Assembly (NCBI GenBank): GCA_016200255.1
Contig: JACQFA010000039.1
Location: forward strand, 77,678-140,415
Source: Nitrospirota bacterium
GTDB taxonomy: Bacteria > Nitrospirota > Nitrospiria > JACQBZ01
Reading direction: 5' to 3'
DNA: 62,738 bases
Positions 8,868-19,343 of this stretch are shown here, one piece after another (position 1 is the stretch's first letter; each line of letters begins with the position of its first letter). The translations under genes and the position numbers were made by a program. The notes below the pieces were generated by a model. That model was not told the origin of the DNA, made no database searches, and was given only the letters and a program-made list of their open reading frames with translations.

Positions 8868-11456
8868 TTAAAGTTTGGCGGCGATCTTATCGACGACGAA
8901 CGCTTCGATCACGTCCCCGACTTTGATGTCGTTGAAATTCTCAACGCCGAGACCGCATTCATAGCCGGTCTGAACCTCGCGCACGTCGTCCTTAAACCGC
9001 TTCAAGGAAGACAGCTTTCCCGTATAGATCACCACGTTGTCGCGGAGGACACGGACGCCCGCGCCGACCCGCGAAATCATTCCTTCGGTGACATAGGCCC
9101 CGGCGATCGTTCCCACTTTCGTGATATTGAAAACCTGACGCACTTCGACCCGGCCGGTCACCCGCTCCTTCAACGTCGGATCCAGCAACCCTTCCATGGC
9201 CGCGCGAATGTCGCCAATGGCGTCGTAAATGATCGTGTAGGACCGTACATCCACTTTTTCACGCTCCGCCACGGCAGCCGCCTTGGTCTCCGGCCGGACA
9301 TTGAAACCGATGATCGTGGCATTGGACGCGCTGGCTAGGAGGACGTCGGTCTCGGTGATCCCCCCGACGCCGCCGTGGATCACGTTCAGCTTCACGGCCG
9401 GCGTGCTCAACTTGGTCAGCGACTCCGTCAAGGCCTCGACCGATCCCTGCACATCCGCCCTGAGGACCAGGTTCAGCTCCTTCAACGTGCCTTCTTTGAT
9501 CCGGTTGTAAAGATCCTCGAGCGTGACGCGGTGCTGCAGCGCCAGCTTGGCCGTCCGTTCTTTTTGCAGACGGTCCGTGGCAATTTCGCGGGCGACCCGT
9601 TCTTCGCGAACGGCCACGAAGGTATCACCGGCCTGGGGCACGCCCGGCATGCCGATCACCTCGACCGGCTGCGACGGACCGGCCGATGGAACCTTTTTCC
9701 CCTCGTCGTCAATCAGAGCCCGGACACGACCGAAGAAGGTCCCGGTCACGAAGGCATCTCCGATATTCAGGGTCCCGGACTGAACCAGGACCGTGGCGAC
9801 CGGACCGCGGCCCTTGTCCATCTTGGCCTCGATCACGATCCCCTTCGCCAGCCGTTTCGGATCGGCCTTCAGTTCCAGCACATCGGCCTGGAGAAGAATC
9901 ATCTCGAGCAGCGCATCCAGATTCAGTTTTTTCTTGGCCGAGACCTCCACAAATATGGACTGGCCTCCCCAGGCCTCCGACATCAGATTGTGCTCGGCCA
10001 GTGCGCTCTTCACGCGCTCGGAGTTCGCCTCCGGCTTGTCGATCTTGTTGATCGCGACGATGATCGGAACGTTCGCCGCGCGGGCGTGGTTGATCGCCTC
10101 GATCGTCTGCGGCATCACGCCGTCATCCGCCGCGACCACCAGCACCACGATATCCGTCACCTTCGCCCCACGCGCCCGCATGGCGGTGAAGGCCTCATGA
10201 CCCGGCGTGTCCAGAAAAGTGATCTTCCGATCGCCCACCTTCACGGTATAGGCCCCGATATGCTGGGTGATCCCTCCGGCCTCTCCGGCGGCGACCTTGG
10301 TGGACCGGATCGCATCCAAGAGGGAGGTCTTCCCATGATCCACATGACCCATGATCGTGACGACCGGAGACCGGGAATCGAGCGCATCCGCTTCCGGAGC
10401 GCCATCATCCCCCGACAAGAGATATTCCTCCGTCTGTCCCTGGACCACTTCGGCCTTGAGTCCGTACCCCTCGGCGATCAGGACGCCGGCCGACAGATCC
10501 ATCGGCTGATTGATCGCCGCCATCGTCCCCATCTCCATGAGCTTCCGGATGACTTCGGTGCTCTTCTGACCGATCAGTTCGGCGTAATCTTTGACGGTTA
10601 ATCCTTCCGATAGTTTGATCATCTTTTTCCGCGGTTTGGTAATTTCCGCAACGCCCGCGGGAGCGGACATCCGCCGGGACTTCTCATCGCGATGCCCCGC
10701 CGGGCGAATATCCCGCCAGCTGCTCAATTCATACTGATAATCGGCCAGGGGGTTCTCCTTGGTCTTCTTGGATTTTTTTGCTTTTTTGCCTCGCTGCTTT
10801 AACCGATCGGAAAGCTCCTGCTTGGCCAGCTCGAAAAGATCGGTCTTCAGGAGTTTATGTTTGGCGGGAGGCGCCGCCGGCGATGCAGGCGCTTCCTTGC
10901 CGGGAACCACGGACGGCACGCCTTCAGACACGGGTTGCGGCGCCGCTCCTGCCGCGGGAATCGCCGCCGTCACCGGCTCCGCCGAATGGGCCGCAGTGGT
11001 CGATGGCCCGACAACGGCCTGTGCCTCCGGCAAAGGCGACAAGGACGGAGCGGCCACGACCGGTTCCGGGATCGGCTCCGCCTTCTTCTTGATCAGTATC
11101 CGCGTCTTTCTCTCCGGCTCGGGTGCTGGAGCCGGCTCGGTCTTCTTCAGCTTTACGATTTTGGGAGCCGGCTTGACGGCTTTTTTAGCCGGAACGGCCG
11201 TTTTGGACGGCTTTGCGGCCGAAGCGGCCTTGGAGGGTTTGGTCTTGGTTGAAGCAGCCGGGGCAACCGTTTTTTTCTCCGGCTTTGCCGGGGTCGCCGC
11301 CTTTTTGTATCTCTCAAGGACCTGCTTGACGGCCGACTCTTCCACGCTGGAGGACGGACTGGCGGCACGGCTGCCGAGGGCCTTCAGTTCGGCCAGCAGC
11401 TCTTTTGTCCCGACCTTTATTTTTTTTGCGAGTTCGGATACCTTCATGTTTTCCAA
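8868..11456 (-). CDS. infB: Translation initiation factor IF-2
   Basis: An 862-residue IF-2. The first 50 residues are the IF2_N domain, followed by an Ala/Pro/Lys-rich linker to about residue 290, then the GTPase G domain ([26 protein letters not shown]) and domains II-IV. It brings fMet-tRNA to the 30S subunit and promotes subunit joining. The linker explains the strong compositional bias near 10,850-11,350. It follows nusA by 12 bases. Confidence 0.98.
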   Translation of the reverse strand: MENMKVSELAKKIKVGTKELLAELKALGSRAASPSSSVEESAVKQVLERYKKAATPAKPEKKTVAPAASTKTKPSKAASAAKPSKTAVPAKKAVKPAPKIVKLKKTEPAPAPEPERKTRILIKKKAEPIPEPVVAAPSLSPLPEAQAVVGPSTTAAHSAEPVTAAIPAAGAAPQPVSEGVPSVVPGKEAPASPAAPPAKHKLLKTDLFELAKQELSDRLKQRGKKAKKSKKTKENPLADYQYELSSWRDIRPAGHRDEKSRRMSAPAGVAEITKPRKKMIKLSEGLTVKDYAELIGQKSTEVIRKLMEMGTMAAINQPMDLSAGVLIAEGYGLKAEVVQGQTEEYLLSGDDGAPEADALDSRSPVVTIMGHVDHGKTSLLDAIRSTKVAAGEAGGITQHIGAYTVKVGDRKITFLDTPGHEAFTAMRARGAKVTDIVVLVVAADDGVMPQTIEAINHARAANVPIIVAINKIDKPEANSERVKSALAEHNLMSEAWGGQSIFVEVSAKKKLNLDALLEMILLQADVLELKADPKRLAKGIVIEAKMDKGRGPVATVLVQSGTLNIGDAFVTGTFFGRVRALIDDEGKKVPSAGPSQPVEVIGMPGVPQAGDTFVAVREERVAREIATDRLQKERTAKLALQHRVTLEDLYNRIKEGTLKELNLVLRADVQGSVEALTESLTKLSTPAVKLNVIHGGVGGITETDVLLASASNATIIGFNVRPETKAAAVAEREKVDVRSYTIIYDAIGDIRAAMEGLLDPTLKERVTGRVEVRQVFNITKVGTIAGAYVTEGMISRVGAGVRVLRDNVVIYTGKLSSLKRFKDDVREVQTGYECGLGVENFNDIKVGDVIEAFVVDKIAAKL

Positions 11457-11468
11457 TATACGTTTCCT

Positions 11469-12893
11469 CTATTCGGTCGAGTCACCCGGCGAAGAAGGAG
11501 ACTCGACCTTCGTTTCATGGCCCTTCAGATGGTCCTGAGCCGCCGATAGAATCTTCTCGGCCGTCTTCCCGCCGATCTTCGGCAGTTCCATTAATTGTTC
11601 CTTGGTGGCCGCCGCAATCTTCTCGATCGAATCGAATCCACCCGCCGTTAATACATCCAGCAGCTTTTTCCCGACTCCCGGAAGTTCGAACGGCACGTCC
11701 CCCGTTAGTTCGCCTTCGGTGGCCGGTCCGCCCGCGGCCGCATCGGCGGCGGCCCGCTCGGCGTCCCTTGCCTTCTGTTTGGCTTCGGCCTCGGCCTGCG
11801 CCCGGTGCTCATGGGCGATCGCCTCTTCGATTTCTTCGGCGCGCTCCTGAGCGCGCTCCTTTTCATACTCGCTCTCGCCCATAATGTCAATCTTCCAGCC
11901 GGTCAGTTTGGCCGCCAAACGGACGTTCTGGCCGTTCTTTCCGATCGCCAGGGAGAGCTGGTGATCCGAGACCACGACAAGCGCGGTCTTCTTTTCCTCG
12001 TCGATCCCGACCTTCTCCACGGCCGCGGGATTCAAGGCCTCGCCGATGAAGACCCGCGGATCCGGGTTCCATGCGATGATGTCGATCTTCTCACCGCGAA
12101 GCTCGCGCACCACGGCCTGAACGCGCGAACCCTTGACGCCCACGCAGGCCCCGACCGGGTCAACCGCCTTATCTTTGGACGAGACCGCGATCTTGGTCCG
12201 GTCTCCGGGTTCGCGGACGATCCCCTTGATCTCGACGATCTTCTCGGCCACCTCCGGCACCTCCAGCTTGAACAGCTCCGACACGAAATTGGAATGGGTG
12301 CGGGATAGAATGATCTGCGGGCCTTTGGCCGATTTCTTGGCTTCCAAAAGCAGCGCACGGATGCGGTCGCCGCGACGGTAATTCTCACGCGGGGCCTGTT
12401 CCGAAACCGGAAGCAGCGCTTCGGTCTTGCCCACCTCGACGATGTAATTACGCCGCTCCTGCCCCAGGACGATACCGTTGACCATTTCGCCCTGGCGGCC
12501 CGAGTATTCCTTGTAAACGGCCTCCCATTCGGCTTCGCGGACGCGCTGGAAAATGATCTGTTTGGCCGTCTGTGCGGCGATCCGACCGAAGTCTCCCGTT
12601 TCAAGAACCAGGCCGATCTCATCCCCCAGCTCGGCGCCGCTGTCCACCGCCTTGGCCTCATCCAGTGAAATCTCCTGTTGTGGATGGGCGACCGTCTCGA
12701 CCACCGTTCGCAGCGAAACGACCTCGATCTCGCCGGTCTGGCGATCCAGCCGGACCTGGACGTTCTCGTCGGCGCCATACCGCTTTTTGGCCGCGGTCTG
12801 TACCGCCATCTCGACTGCGCTGGCGATCTTCTGACTATCGATTCCCTTTTCCCGGCCGATTTGCTCGATCACGGCCAGCAGCTCACGATTCAT
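11469..12893 (-). CDS. nusA: Transcription termination/antitermination factor NusA
   Basis: A 474-residue NusA: N-terminal polymerase-binding domain, S1 domain (around 130-200), and two KH domains including GKNGQNVRLAAKLTGW. An acidic/Ala-rich linker follows, then a C-terminal helix-hairpin-helix segment (LPGVGKKLLDVLTAGG, ELPKIGGKTAEKIL). It binds RNA polymerase and controls pausing, termination and antitermination. It is the second gene of the rimP-nusA-infB operon. Confidence 0.97.
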   Translation of the reverse strand: MNRELLAVIEQIGREKGIDSQKIASAVEMAVQTAAKKRYGADENVQVRLDRQTGEIEVVSLRTVVETVAHPQQEISLDEAKAVDSGAELGDEIGLVLETGDFGRIAAQTAKQIIFQRVREAEWEAVYKEYSGRQGEMVNGIVLGQERRNYIVEVGKTEALLPVSEQAPRENYRRGDRIRALLLEAKKSAKGPQIILSRTHSNFVSELFKLEVPEVAEKIVEIKGIVREPGDRTKIAVSSKDKAVDPVGACVGVKGSRVQAVVRELRGEKIDIIAWNPDPRVFIGEALNPAAVEKVGIDEEKKTALVVVSDHQLSLAIGKNGQNVRLAAKLTGWKIDIMGESEYEKERAQERAEEIEEAIAHEHRAQAEAEAKQKARDAERAAADAAAGGPATEGELTGDVPFELPGVGKKLLDVLTAGGFDSIEKIAAATKEQLMELPKIGGKTAEKILSAAQDHLKGHETKVESPSSPGDSTE

Positions 12894-12929
12894 GAATTTC
12901 TTCCTCCCGATTTTCGCTTATTTTATTTT

Positions 12930-13400
12930 TCACCATTCGACTTCGAGTCGGGCATGGGCGATCTCCGTCAGTGCGACCCGAACCGGATCGCCGTCATCCG
13001 GCTTAATCGCCACATGATCCTCGTGCAGGCCCTGCAGCCGCCCGATGATCACCCATGTCCCGTCCATCGGACGGGCCAACTTCAACCGGACCAATTTTCC
13101 CGTGGACCGTTGATAGTCCTCGACCTTGCGCAACGGACGGTCCAGTCCGGGAGACGAGACTTCCAGCATGTACGAGCTTGGAATGGGATCGGCCACATCC
13201 AGAGCATGACCGACATACCGGCTCACCTGTTCGCAGTCCTCCACCATGATGCCGCCGGGCTTGTCGATGAAGATCCGGAGATGGCTTCCTTTTCCACGGC
13301 CGGACAGTTCCAGATCGATCAGCTCCAGACCCATAGATTCGAGGATGGGAAGCACGACCTCACGAATCCGATCCATGTTCGCTTTAGTTTCTTGAGCCAT
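12930..13400 (-). CDS. rimP: Ribosome maturation factor RimP
   Basis: A RimP of about 156 residues starting at MAQETKANMDRI. The family motifs LGLELIDLELSG, HLRIFIDKPGG and SSPGLDRPL are all present. It is needed for 30S maturation. Alternative starts 12 or 15 bases further up (one a TTG) are possible; none has an obvious ribosome site. It heads the nusA-infB operon, directly downstream of a terminator. Confidence 0.93.
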   Translation of the reverse strand: MAQETKANMDRIREVVLPILESMGLELIDLELSGRGKGSHLRIFIDKPGGIMVEDCEQVSRYVGHALDVADPIPSSYMLEVSSPGLDRPLRKVEDYQRSTGKLVRLKLARPMDGTWVIIGRLQGLHEDHVAIKPDDGDPVRVALTEIAHARLEVEW

Positions 13401-13418
13401 CATAGACCGCATCAAATG

Positions 13419-13447
13419 AAAAAAGTGGGCGGAACCGCACCCACTTT
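13419..13447 (-). terminator. Rho-independent terminator before rimP
   Basis: On the minus strand AAAGTGGG, an inner CGG-TT-CCG arm and CCCACTTT make a stem of about 11 bp, followed by TTTTTT. It lies about 100 bases after the aminotransferase stop and just before rimP, so it should end the aminotransferase transcript. It could also act in the rimP leader. Confidence 0.75.
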
Positions 13448-13551
13448 AACGAGCTTTTTATATCACACCATAAATAAAAAAGCAAGCGCAAACTCTACAA
13501 CACCTCGACCTGGCCATCGGCGAAGACACGGAAACGGCAAACAAGGTTGGC

Positions 13552-14394
13552 TTACGGGCGGGTGGTCTGAAGAAACTGCCGGTAGAGCCGGCGGGTGATC
13601 CGGCCCGGTTTGCCGTCCCCGATGGTTTTTTCGTCCACCTTCACGACCGGCAGGATTTCGGTCGTCGTTCCGGTGAGGAAAACTTCCCCGGCGGCGAGGA
13701 GCTCCTCCAGGGTAATTCCTTTTTCCATCAACGGATCTCCCGCCTCGCGGGCCTGTGCAATCACCAGATCCCGCGTGATGCCGGGCAGGATGGCCGGCCC
13801 TTTCGGCGGCGTGACTATCCGACCCTGGATCACGGCAAAGAGATTGGTTCCTGCCCCCTCCATGACCAGACCGTCCCGGACAAAAATCGCCTCGAACGCG
13901 CCGGCCGACCTTGCCTTCTGACGAGCCATCACGTTGGGAAGGAGATTGATCGTTTTGATGTCGCAGCGTCCCCACCGCAGGTCGGGCACCGTGATGACCG
14001 AAGCCCCTTTCTCGCGGAGTTCGGGCCGCAGCGGCGCCAGTTTCCGGACCGTTACAATCACGCCGGCATGGACTTTCTTGGGGAAAGAATGATCCCGGGG
14101 AGCCTCCCCCCGCGTGATCTGGATATAAACCTTGGCATCGGGGTAACCGCTTTGGGCATGAGCCTTTTCCAAAACCGCCTTCCAGCGAGACGTTGAATAG
14201 ACGAACGGAAGCCCGATCGCCTGTGCGCTCTGTTCAAGCCGCTCCAGATGATCCTTGAAATGATAGAGCCGTCCGCCATAGGTCCGGATCAGCTCGTAGA
14301 TGCCGTCGCCGAACTGAAAACCGCGGTCTTCGACCGAGACCCGGGCTTTGGCCAACGCCATGAATCGTCCGTTTACAAATGCGATATTGGGCAT
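13552..14394 (-). CDS. Class IV aminotransferase (D-amino acid aminotransferase-like)
   Basis: A 280-residue PLP fold-type IV enzyme, starting at MPNIAFVNGRF; an in-frame upstream start adds eight residues. The N-terminus (VSVEDRGFQFGDGIYELIRTYGG) and the segment around the PLP lysine (RCDIKTINLLPNVMARQKA) are clear. The EGAGTNLFAV and LPGITRDLVI motifs match D-amino acid aminotransferase and 4-amino-4-deoxychorismate lyase relatives. The most likely role is D-alanine/D-glutamate transamination for peptidoglycan; branched-chain substrates cannot be excluded. Confidence 0.88.
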   Translation of the reverse strand: MPNIAFVNGRFMALAKARVSVEDRGFQFGDGIYELIRTYGGRLYHFKDHLERLEQSAQAIGLPFVYSTSRWKAVLEKAHAQSGYPDAKVYIQITRGEAPRDHSFPKKVHAGVIVTVRKLAPLRPELREKGASVITVPDLRWGRCDIKTINLLPNVMARQKARSAGAFEAIFVRDGLVMEGAGTNLFAVIQGRIVTPPKGPAILPGITRDLVIAQAREAGDPLMEKGITLEELLAAGEVFLTGTTTEILPVVKVDEKTIGDGKPGRITRRLYRQFLQTTRP

Positions 14395-14426
14395 GCATTC
14401 TCCAATCTCAAATCTCAAATTTCAAA

Positions 14427-15086
14427 TCAATTCTTTTTCATCAAAACATGCCAGAAGACGTACAGTCCGTCCGCTTTTTCTTCCATCTTTAAGATTTCAA
14501 ACTGTTTTCCGAAAATCACCTTGAAGTCCCGCCTCCGGAAAAACCGGTCGTAATGGCCTTGATGAACCAGACAGTTGCGCGTGCGCTTTTCACCCGGACG
14601 GTGCTTGAACCGGGTCGAGAAACAGGACAGGATAAAATAGCCGCCCGGCTTTAAACACGGCAGGACGCTTTTAAGATAGCGACGCGTGTCGCCGATCGTC
14701 ACATGGTGCAGACAGCCGTAATCAATGAGGCCGTCGAAGCTGTTCGGAGGGAACGGCAGCCGGAATACATCCCCCACCATGAACCGGAACCGGCCACGGC
14801 TCCTCTGCCGACGGGCAAAACCCCGCGCGCGACGGATCGCCATCGGTTCGTAATCGAGCCCCACGGCATCGAGCCCATCCCGCGCGCAGGCCAGCGTGTG
14901 CCGGCCCTCGCCGCAGCCCAGGTCCAGGATTCGTGCGCGGCGGGAAGCGGCCGATTTTCGGATTCGGGAAATGGCCCGCAGGACGAACGGCGCCGGGCCG
15001 ACGGTCGGCCAGCCGTGCCGGCCGGTCTTGTAGGCCTTCTCAAAATATATTTTTTGCTTCTGATACAGGCCCATCATGCCGCTCAA
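14427..15086 (-). CDS. Class I SAM-dependent methyltransferase
   Basis: A 219-residue methyltransferase with the SAM motif I ILDLGCGEGRHTLACAR near residue 52, then GLDYEPMAI and the motif II/III region DVFRLPFPPNSFDGLIDYGCLHHV. The C-terminal part is strongly basic (RRRDFKVIFGK). Substrate is unknown; the fold resembles small-molecule (tellurite/thiol-type) methyltransferases. It is divergent from the DUF192 gene. Confidence 0.8.
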   Translation of the reverse strand: MSGMMGLYQKQKIYFEKAYKTGRHGWPTVGPAPFVLRAISRIRKSAASRRARILDLGCGEGRHTLACARDGLDAVGLDYEPMAIRRARGFARRQRSRGRFRFMVGDVFRLPFPPNSFDGLIDYGCLHHVTIGDTRRYLKSVLPCLKPGGYFILSCFSTRFKHRPGEKRTRNCLVHQGHYDRFFRRRDFKVIFGKQFEILKMEEKADGLYVFWHVLMKKN

Positions 15087-15169
15087 ATATTCTTTTCAAG
15101 ATCCGGCCCAGTGTACCTTGCCGTTGCATTTGCGTCAAGGGACAGATTGGAAAAACGACGAAAGAGCGA

Positions 15170-15198
15170 TTGACTTTTTTGAGAGGGTAACGCATACT
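15170..15198 (+). promoter_or_regulatory. Sigma70-type promoter of the DUF192 gene
   Basis: TTGACT, 17-base spacer, CATACT. The -10 box ends six bases before the ATG, so the transcript would begin at or next to the start codon. Confidence 0.55.
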
Positions 15199-15204
15199 CG
15201 GGGC

Positions 15205-15639
15205 ATGAAGAAATTCCTGATTCCGATCTTCCTCATTGCGATCGCGTCCGCAACCCACGGCCAGGAACCGACGCCTTCAACGCTCAAGATGACCCTTCCG
15301 GATGGAAAACCTCTGCAGGTTGAGGTCGCGGACACTCCCATGGAACAAACACGCGGGCTGATGTTCCGCACCGATCTTCCGGAAGATCATGGCATGCTGT
15401 TCATCTTCGAGCGGCCCGGGAAAAATCAGTTCTGGATGAAAAACACACTGATCCCGCTGGACATTCTCTGGATGGATGACCAGAAGAGGATCATCCATAT
15501 CGAATACCAGGTTCCGCCGTGCAAGCTGGATCCCTGCCCGGTGTATGGACCATCGGCCGAAAGCCATTATGTGCTGGAGGTGAAGGCCGGGGTCGTGCAT
15601 AAACGAGGATTGCGGGTCGGAATGCCGCTTCAGTTTTAG
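15205..15639 (+). CDS. DUF192 family secreted protein
   Basis: A 144-residue protein beginning MKKFLIPIFLIAIASATHGQ, a signal peptide. The DUF192 domain follows, with its signature RGLMFRTDLPEDHGMLFIF and the stretch FWMKNTLIPLDILWMD. Members are exported, small beta-rich proteins of unknown function (PDB ProV-like DUF192 fold). Two cysteines (PPCKLDPCP) could form a disulfide. The in-frame extension upstream is rejected because it lacks a signal and contains the promoter. Confidence 0.9.
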   Translation: MKKFLIPIFLIAIASATHGQEPTPSTLKMTLPDGKPLQVEVADTPMEQTRGLMFRTDLPEDHGMLFIFERPGKNQFWMKNTLIPLDILWMDDQKRIIHIEYQVPPCKLDPCPVYGPSAESHYVLEVKAGVVHKRGLRVGMPLQF

Positions 15640-15649
15640 GAGAACCTGG

Positions 15650-17152
15650 TCAGCGGATGCCGAAGAACCGTTTGATCCGGTCGGCCAGACTCGTCTGGGG
15701 CCTGGTCATCGGTTCCCCTCCGGAGGTTGAGCGGACTTTCTCCCGGGCTGCGGTCAAATTTATGCGCCGCCGGGACAGCGTCTCGCCGATCGTCTCGGCC
15801 AGCGATGGATTCCGGAACAGAATTTCCTGGAAACAGGCCTTGTCGATCACCAAAACCTGCAGTTCCGAGGTCGCGGTGACGGTGGCCGATCTCGGCTCGC
15901 CCGTCAGAAGCGAGATCTCACCGAAAAACTCGGTGGCGGCCAGGTCGGCGACCTTCTGCTCGCCGTCGTTCTCGATCATCACCCGGGCCGTTCCCCGTTC
16001 GATGAAGAAAAATTCCTCCCCGGCCTCTCCCTCCTCGATCAGCCGTTCGCCGACGAGATAGGACCGGCGCCGAACCCTGCCGGCCAGGAGTTCCAGGTCC
16101 GGGTCGGAAAGCACCGATAGAAAATCCACCCGCCGAAGTTTTTGGACGATATCGGCCCGCTCGTCCGGACCGGCCGGCGCCGTCGGGGACGCCGCCTGGA
16201 GTTGAATCGTCCGGACCGGGTAGGGGATCTCGATCTCCTGCCGTTGAAACGCATACCAGATATAACTCATGACCTCGCTCTGAAGACGCGGGTGCTCCGA
16301 GTAATCCTCCGTCCAGAACTTCAACCGGTATCGGATGCCGGAGTCCTCGTAGGCCTCCACGAAGGCATTGGGCGCCGGATGGGTCAGGATCCCCGGCACC
16401 GACCGGGCCACGGTCTTGAGAACCGCCTGAACTTTGAGCGGCGGATCTTTGTAAGCGGCCTCGACCATGACGCTGCAGGCATGACGGTTGGAGGGTTTGC
16501 TGTAGTTGACGATCTCACGCTGGGATACACCGTTGTTGGGAAGCAGGATGTGGTCGTCCTCCCGGGTTCGCAATGTCACATACCCGAGGTCGATCTGGAC
16601 CACTTGTCCTTCTTTGCCCATGATATTCACCCAGTCGCCCGTCCGCATGATCCGGCCCAGCGTGATTCCGTCGAACAAACGGGTCAGCGTGTCCTTCAGC
16701 GAAAAGCCCACCACGGCCGTCGCGATCGTCGGTAGCGCGATCAGCGCAATCGGATTGATATCCAGCACGAGGCGGAGGATAAACAGGAGACTGATCGCGA
16801 GCATCGTGAGGAAGATCAGCGTCCGCAGAAACACAGGGACGTACAATCCCTTCTTATGGATGAGGAACGATTCCAGTAGAAGAATGTCGACGGTTTTCAG
16901 GAGAAGGAAGGCGGCCCCGCCCCAGACGAAAATCCGGACCCCCGTAATGAGATCGGGCAGGACATACTCACGGGGAACGGCCTCGTGGGCCAGAAATTGG
17001 TTCAACACGATCATGACGACCGTGACGGCGTAGATCACGGACAGATAATGAGGCAACGACCGGCCGGATCGGCGGAACACCGTCCGCGTGCCGGCGTAGA
17101 CTAGGAGGGCCAACAGGATCGTCTCGCCCAGACCGATGAACAGGCCGCTCAT
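15650..17152 (-). CDS. MscS-type mechanosensitive channel with cyclic-nucleotide-binding domain
   Basis: A 500-residue protein with four hydrophobic helices in residues 1-150. A MscS pore/beta domain follows (TAVVGFSLKDTLTRLFDGITL, then VVQIDLGYVTLRTREDDHILLPNN), to about residue 320. A C-terminal cNMP-binding domain covers about 340-460 (IEEGEAGEEFFFIERGTARV, FFGEISLLTGEPRSATV). The ERGTAR/GEPRSAT phosphate-cassette residues are present, so cyclic nucleotide binding is plausible. This matches the bacterial cyclic-nucleotide-gated (bCNG) family, which often lost stretch sensitivity. Confidence 0.9.
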   Translation of the reverse strand: MSGLFIGLGETILLALLVYAGTRTVFRRSGRSLPHYLSVIYAVTVVMIVLNQFLAHEAVPREYVLPDLITGVRIFVWGGAAFLLLKTVDILLLESFLIHKKGLYVPVFLRTLIFLTMLAISLLFILRLVLDINPIALIALPTIATAVVGFSLKDTLTRLFDGITLGRIMRTGDWVNIMGKEGQVVQIDLGYVTLRTREDDHILLPNNGVSQREIVNYSKPSNRHACSVMVEAAYKDPPLKVQAVLKTVARSVPGILTHPAPNAFVEAYEDSGIRYRLKFWTEDYSEHPRLQSEVMSYIWYAFQRQEIEIPYPVRTIQLQAASPTAPAGPDERADIVQKLRRVDFLSVLSDPDLELLAGRVRRRSYLVGERLIEEGEAGEEFFFIERGTARVMIENDGEQKVADLAATEFFGEISLLTGEPRSATVTATSELQVLVIDKACFQEILFRNPSLAETIGETLSRRRINLTAAREKVRSTSGGEPMTRPQTSLADRIKRFFGIR

Positions 17153-17176
17153 TTACGCACCTTTAGATCGCTCCCG

Positions 17177-19342
17177 CTACCCCGGTCGAACCCGTTTGGC
17201 CTGAACAACACCGTCAACCGATTCGACGCTCTTGATAACCCTGCCAAGGTGGCCGGCGTTCAAAATCTCGATGACGAAGTTCAAGATCGCCCGTTTGTCA
17301 TCCGACGTCGTGATATCGGCATGGGTGATGTTGGCCTTGGCCGAGGTGACGGCGGCCGAGACCGAGGCCAGCATCCCCGGCCGATCCACGGTCAACACCG
17401 TGATCTTGACGGAATACGGGGTGGTGTCTTTCAGGTCCCAGTTGACTTCGACGATCCGGTCCTTGTCGTAGTCCAGTTCGTCGATGTTCGGACAGTCCAC
17501 GGTATGGACCGACAGCCCGCGGCCCCGGGTGACGAACCCGATGATCGGATCCCCCGGAACCGGATTGCAGCATTTCGATAGATGGACGAGCAAATCGCCG
17601 ATGCCTTTGATCTTGACGCCGGTCGGATGAATCCCGATCTTGCGGATCAGCTTGTCGGCCAGACCTTCCTTCAGGCCGGCCTCCGGTTGCAGAGACCGGA
17701 TCACCTGTTCGGTCGTGATCCGTCCATACCCGATCGCGACGATCAGATCCTCCGGGGTCGCAACGCCGAACTCCTTGGTGATCGGGGCCATCCGCGCCGG
17801 TTTTAACACCTCGGTCGGACTCAGGTTATGGCGGTGCAGCGCCCGTTCGAGCAGTTTCTTTCCCACGTCCAGGCTGCGGATCCGCTCCTCCGTCTTGATC
17901 CAGTGCTTGATCTTGGTCTTGGCGCGCGCCGTTCGGACCCATTTCAACCAGTCCTTGCTGGGCGTCTGATTGGGAGAAGTCGTGATCTCGACCGAATCGC
18001 CGCTCTTGAGAAGGTAACGCAACGGGACCATCTTCCCGTTCACCTTGGCGCCGGTGCAGCGATTTCCCACTTCCGTATGGACGCTGTAGGCGAAATCAAT
18101 CGGGCAGGCCCCCTTGCCCAGTTCCTTGACGTCCCCTTTGGGGGTAAACACGTAGATGACGTCGGGGAAGAGATCCATCTTGACCGAATCCATGAACTGC
18201 CGGTTGTCGGACAAGTCCTGCTGCCACTCGACCAGCTGCCGGAGCCAGCCGAACACCCGGTCCGTTTTCTGATCGATCTGGCCCTTTTCCTTGTATCGCC
18301 AGTGGGCCGCGATTCCCTCTTCCGCCACGTTGTGCATCTCGTCGGTCCGGATCTGGACCTCCACGTGATGCCCCTTCGGACCGACGATCGTCGTGTGGAG
18401 GGACTGATAGCCGTTCGATTTCGGCACGCCGATGTAATCCTTGAACCGGCCCGGCACCGGACGCCAGAGGGAATGGATCATTCCGAGAATGGCGTAACAG
18501 TTCATCTTGGTGTCCGTGATGATCCGGACGGCCGCAAGATCGTAGACCTCCTCGAACGGAATCCCCTGCCGCTCCATCTTCTGGTAGATCCCGAACAGGT
18601 GTTTTGAGCGGCCCAGCACCTGGCCCTTGAAACCGTACTCGGCCAGACTCGTCTGGATGACTTTCGTGATCTCCTGGATGTATTTGTCGCGCACCTCCTG
18701 CCGCTGAACCACTTTCTGGGCCAGATTGTCGTACACCTCGGTCTTGAGGTAGCGGAAGCAGAGGTCCTCCAGCTCCGTCCTCATCCAGCCGATTCCGAGC
18801 CGATTGGCCAGCGGGGCGTAGATGTCCAGCGTTTCCTGCGCGATGCGTTTCTGTTTTTCTTCGGGAAGGTAGTGAAGCGTCCGCATGTTGTGGAGGCGGT
18901 CGGCCAGTTTGATTAAAATAACGCGAATGTCCTCCGACATCGAGAGGAGCATCTTGCGGAAATTCTCGGCCTGCTTTTCTTCACGGGTTTTGAACTGGAT
19001 CTTGCCGATCTTTGTGACCCCGTCCACCAGATCGGCCACCTCCTTCCCGAACCGGCGCTCGATCTCGGCCTTGGGCGCATCCGTATCCTCCATCGTGTCG
19101 TGAAGCAGCCCGGCCACGATGGAAGGAACGTCCAGCTTCAACCCGACGATGACCCGGGCGACCTGAAGCGGGTGCTGCAGAAACGGCTCGCCCGACTCGC
19201 GTTTCTGGCCCGCATGGGCCTTGGCCGAAAAATCGTAGGCCTCCCGGATCGGTTGCACGTCGGCCTGCGCGTTGTAGCTCTGGAATGCCTGGACGATCGT
19301 GTCGACCGATACCGGCTGGGGTTCGCGAAGCTTCAAGGCCAT
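17177..19342 (-). CDS. RelA/SpoT-type (p)ppGpp synthetase/hydrolase
   Basis: A 721-residue bifunctional Rel enzyme. An HD hydrolase domain is near the N-terminus (HPLQVARVIV, LLHDTMED), and a synthetase domain around 240-350 contains NGYQSLHTTIVG. A TGS domain is next (TPKGDVKELGKGACPIDFAY), and the C-terminus has a zinc-finger/helical region (LSKCCNPVPGD) and an ACT domain. Intact HD and synthetase motifs indicate both ppGpp making and breaking. recJ ends one base upstream, so the two are probably co-transcribed from the recJ promoter. Confidence 0.95.
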   Translation of the reverse strand: MALKLREPQPVSVDTIVQAFQSYNAQADVQPIREAYDFSAKAHAGQKRESGEPFLQHPLQVARVIVGLKLDVPSIVAGLLHDTMEDTDAPKAEIERRFGKEVADLVDGVTKIGKIQFKTREEKQAENFRKMLLSMSEDIRVILIKLADRLHNMRTLHYLPEEKQKRIAQETLDIYAPLANRLGIGWMRTELEDLCFRYLKTEVYDNLAQKVVQRQEVRDKYIQEITKVIQTSLAEYGFKGQVLGRSKHLFGIYQKMERQGIPFEEVYDLAAVRIITDTKMNCYAILGMIHSLWRPVPGRFKDYIGVPKSNGYQSLHTTIVGPKGHHVEVQIRTDEMHNVAEEGIAAHWRYKEKGQIDQKTDRVFGWLRQLVEWQQDLSDNRQFMDSVKMDLFPDVIYVFTPKGDVKELGKGACPIDFAYSVHTEVGNRCTGAKVNGKMVPLRYLLKSGDSVEITTSPNQTPSKDWLKWVRTARAKTKIKHWIKTEERIRSLDVGKKLLERALHRHNLSPTEVLKPARMAPITKEFGVATPEDLIVAIGYGRITTEQVIRSLQPEAGLKEGLADKLIRKIGIHPTGVKIKGIGDLLVHLSKCCNPVPGDPIIGFVTRGRGLSVHTVDCPNIDELDYDKDRIVEVNWDLKDTTPYSVKITVLTVDRPGMLASVSAAVTSAKANITHADITTSDDKRAILNFVIEILNAGHLGRVIKSVESVDGVVQAKRVRPG

Positions 19343-19343
19343 C

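Noticed and set aside
9375..10601. 408-residue open frame on the + strand
   Set aside because: Antisense to infB; low-complexity composition and no motif.
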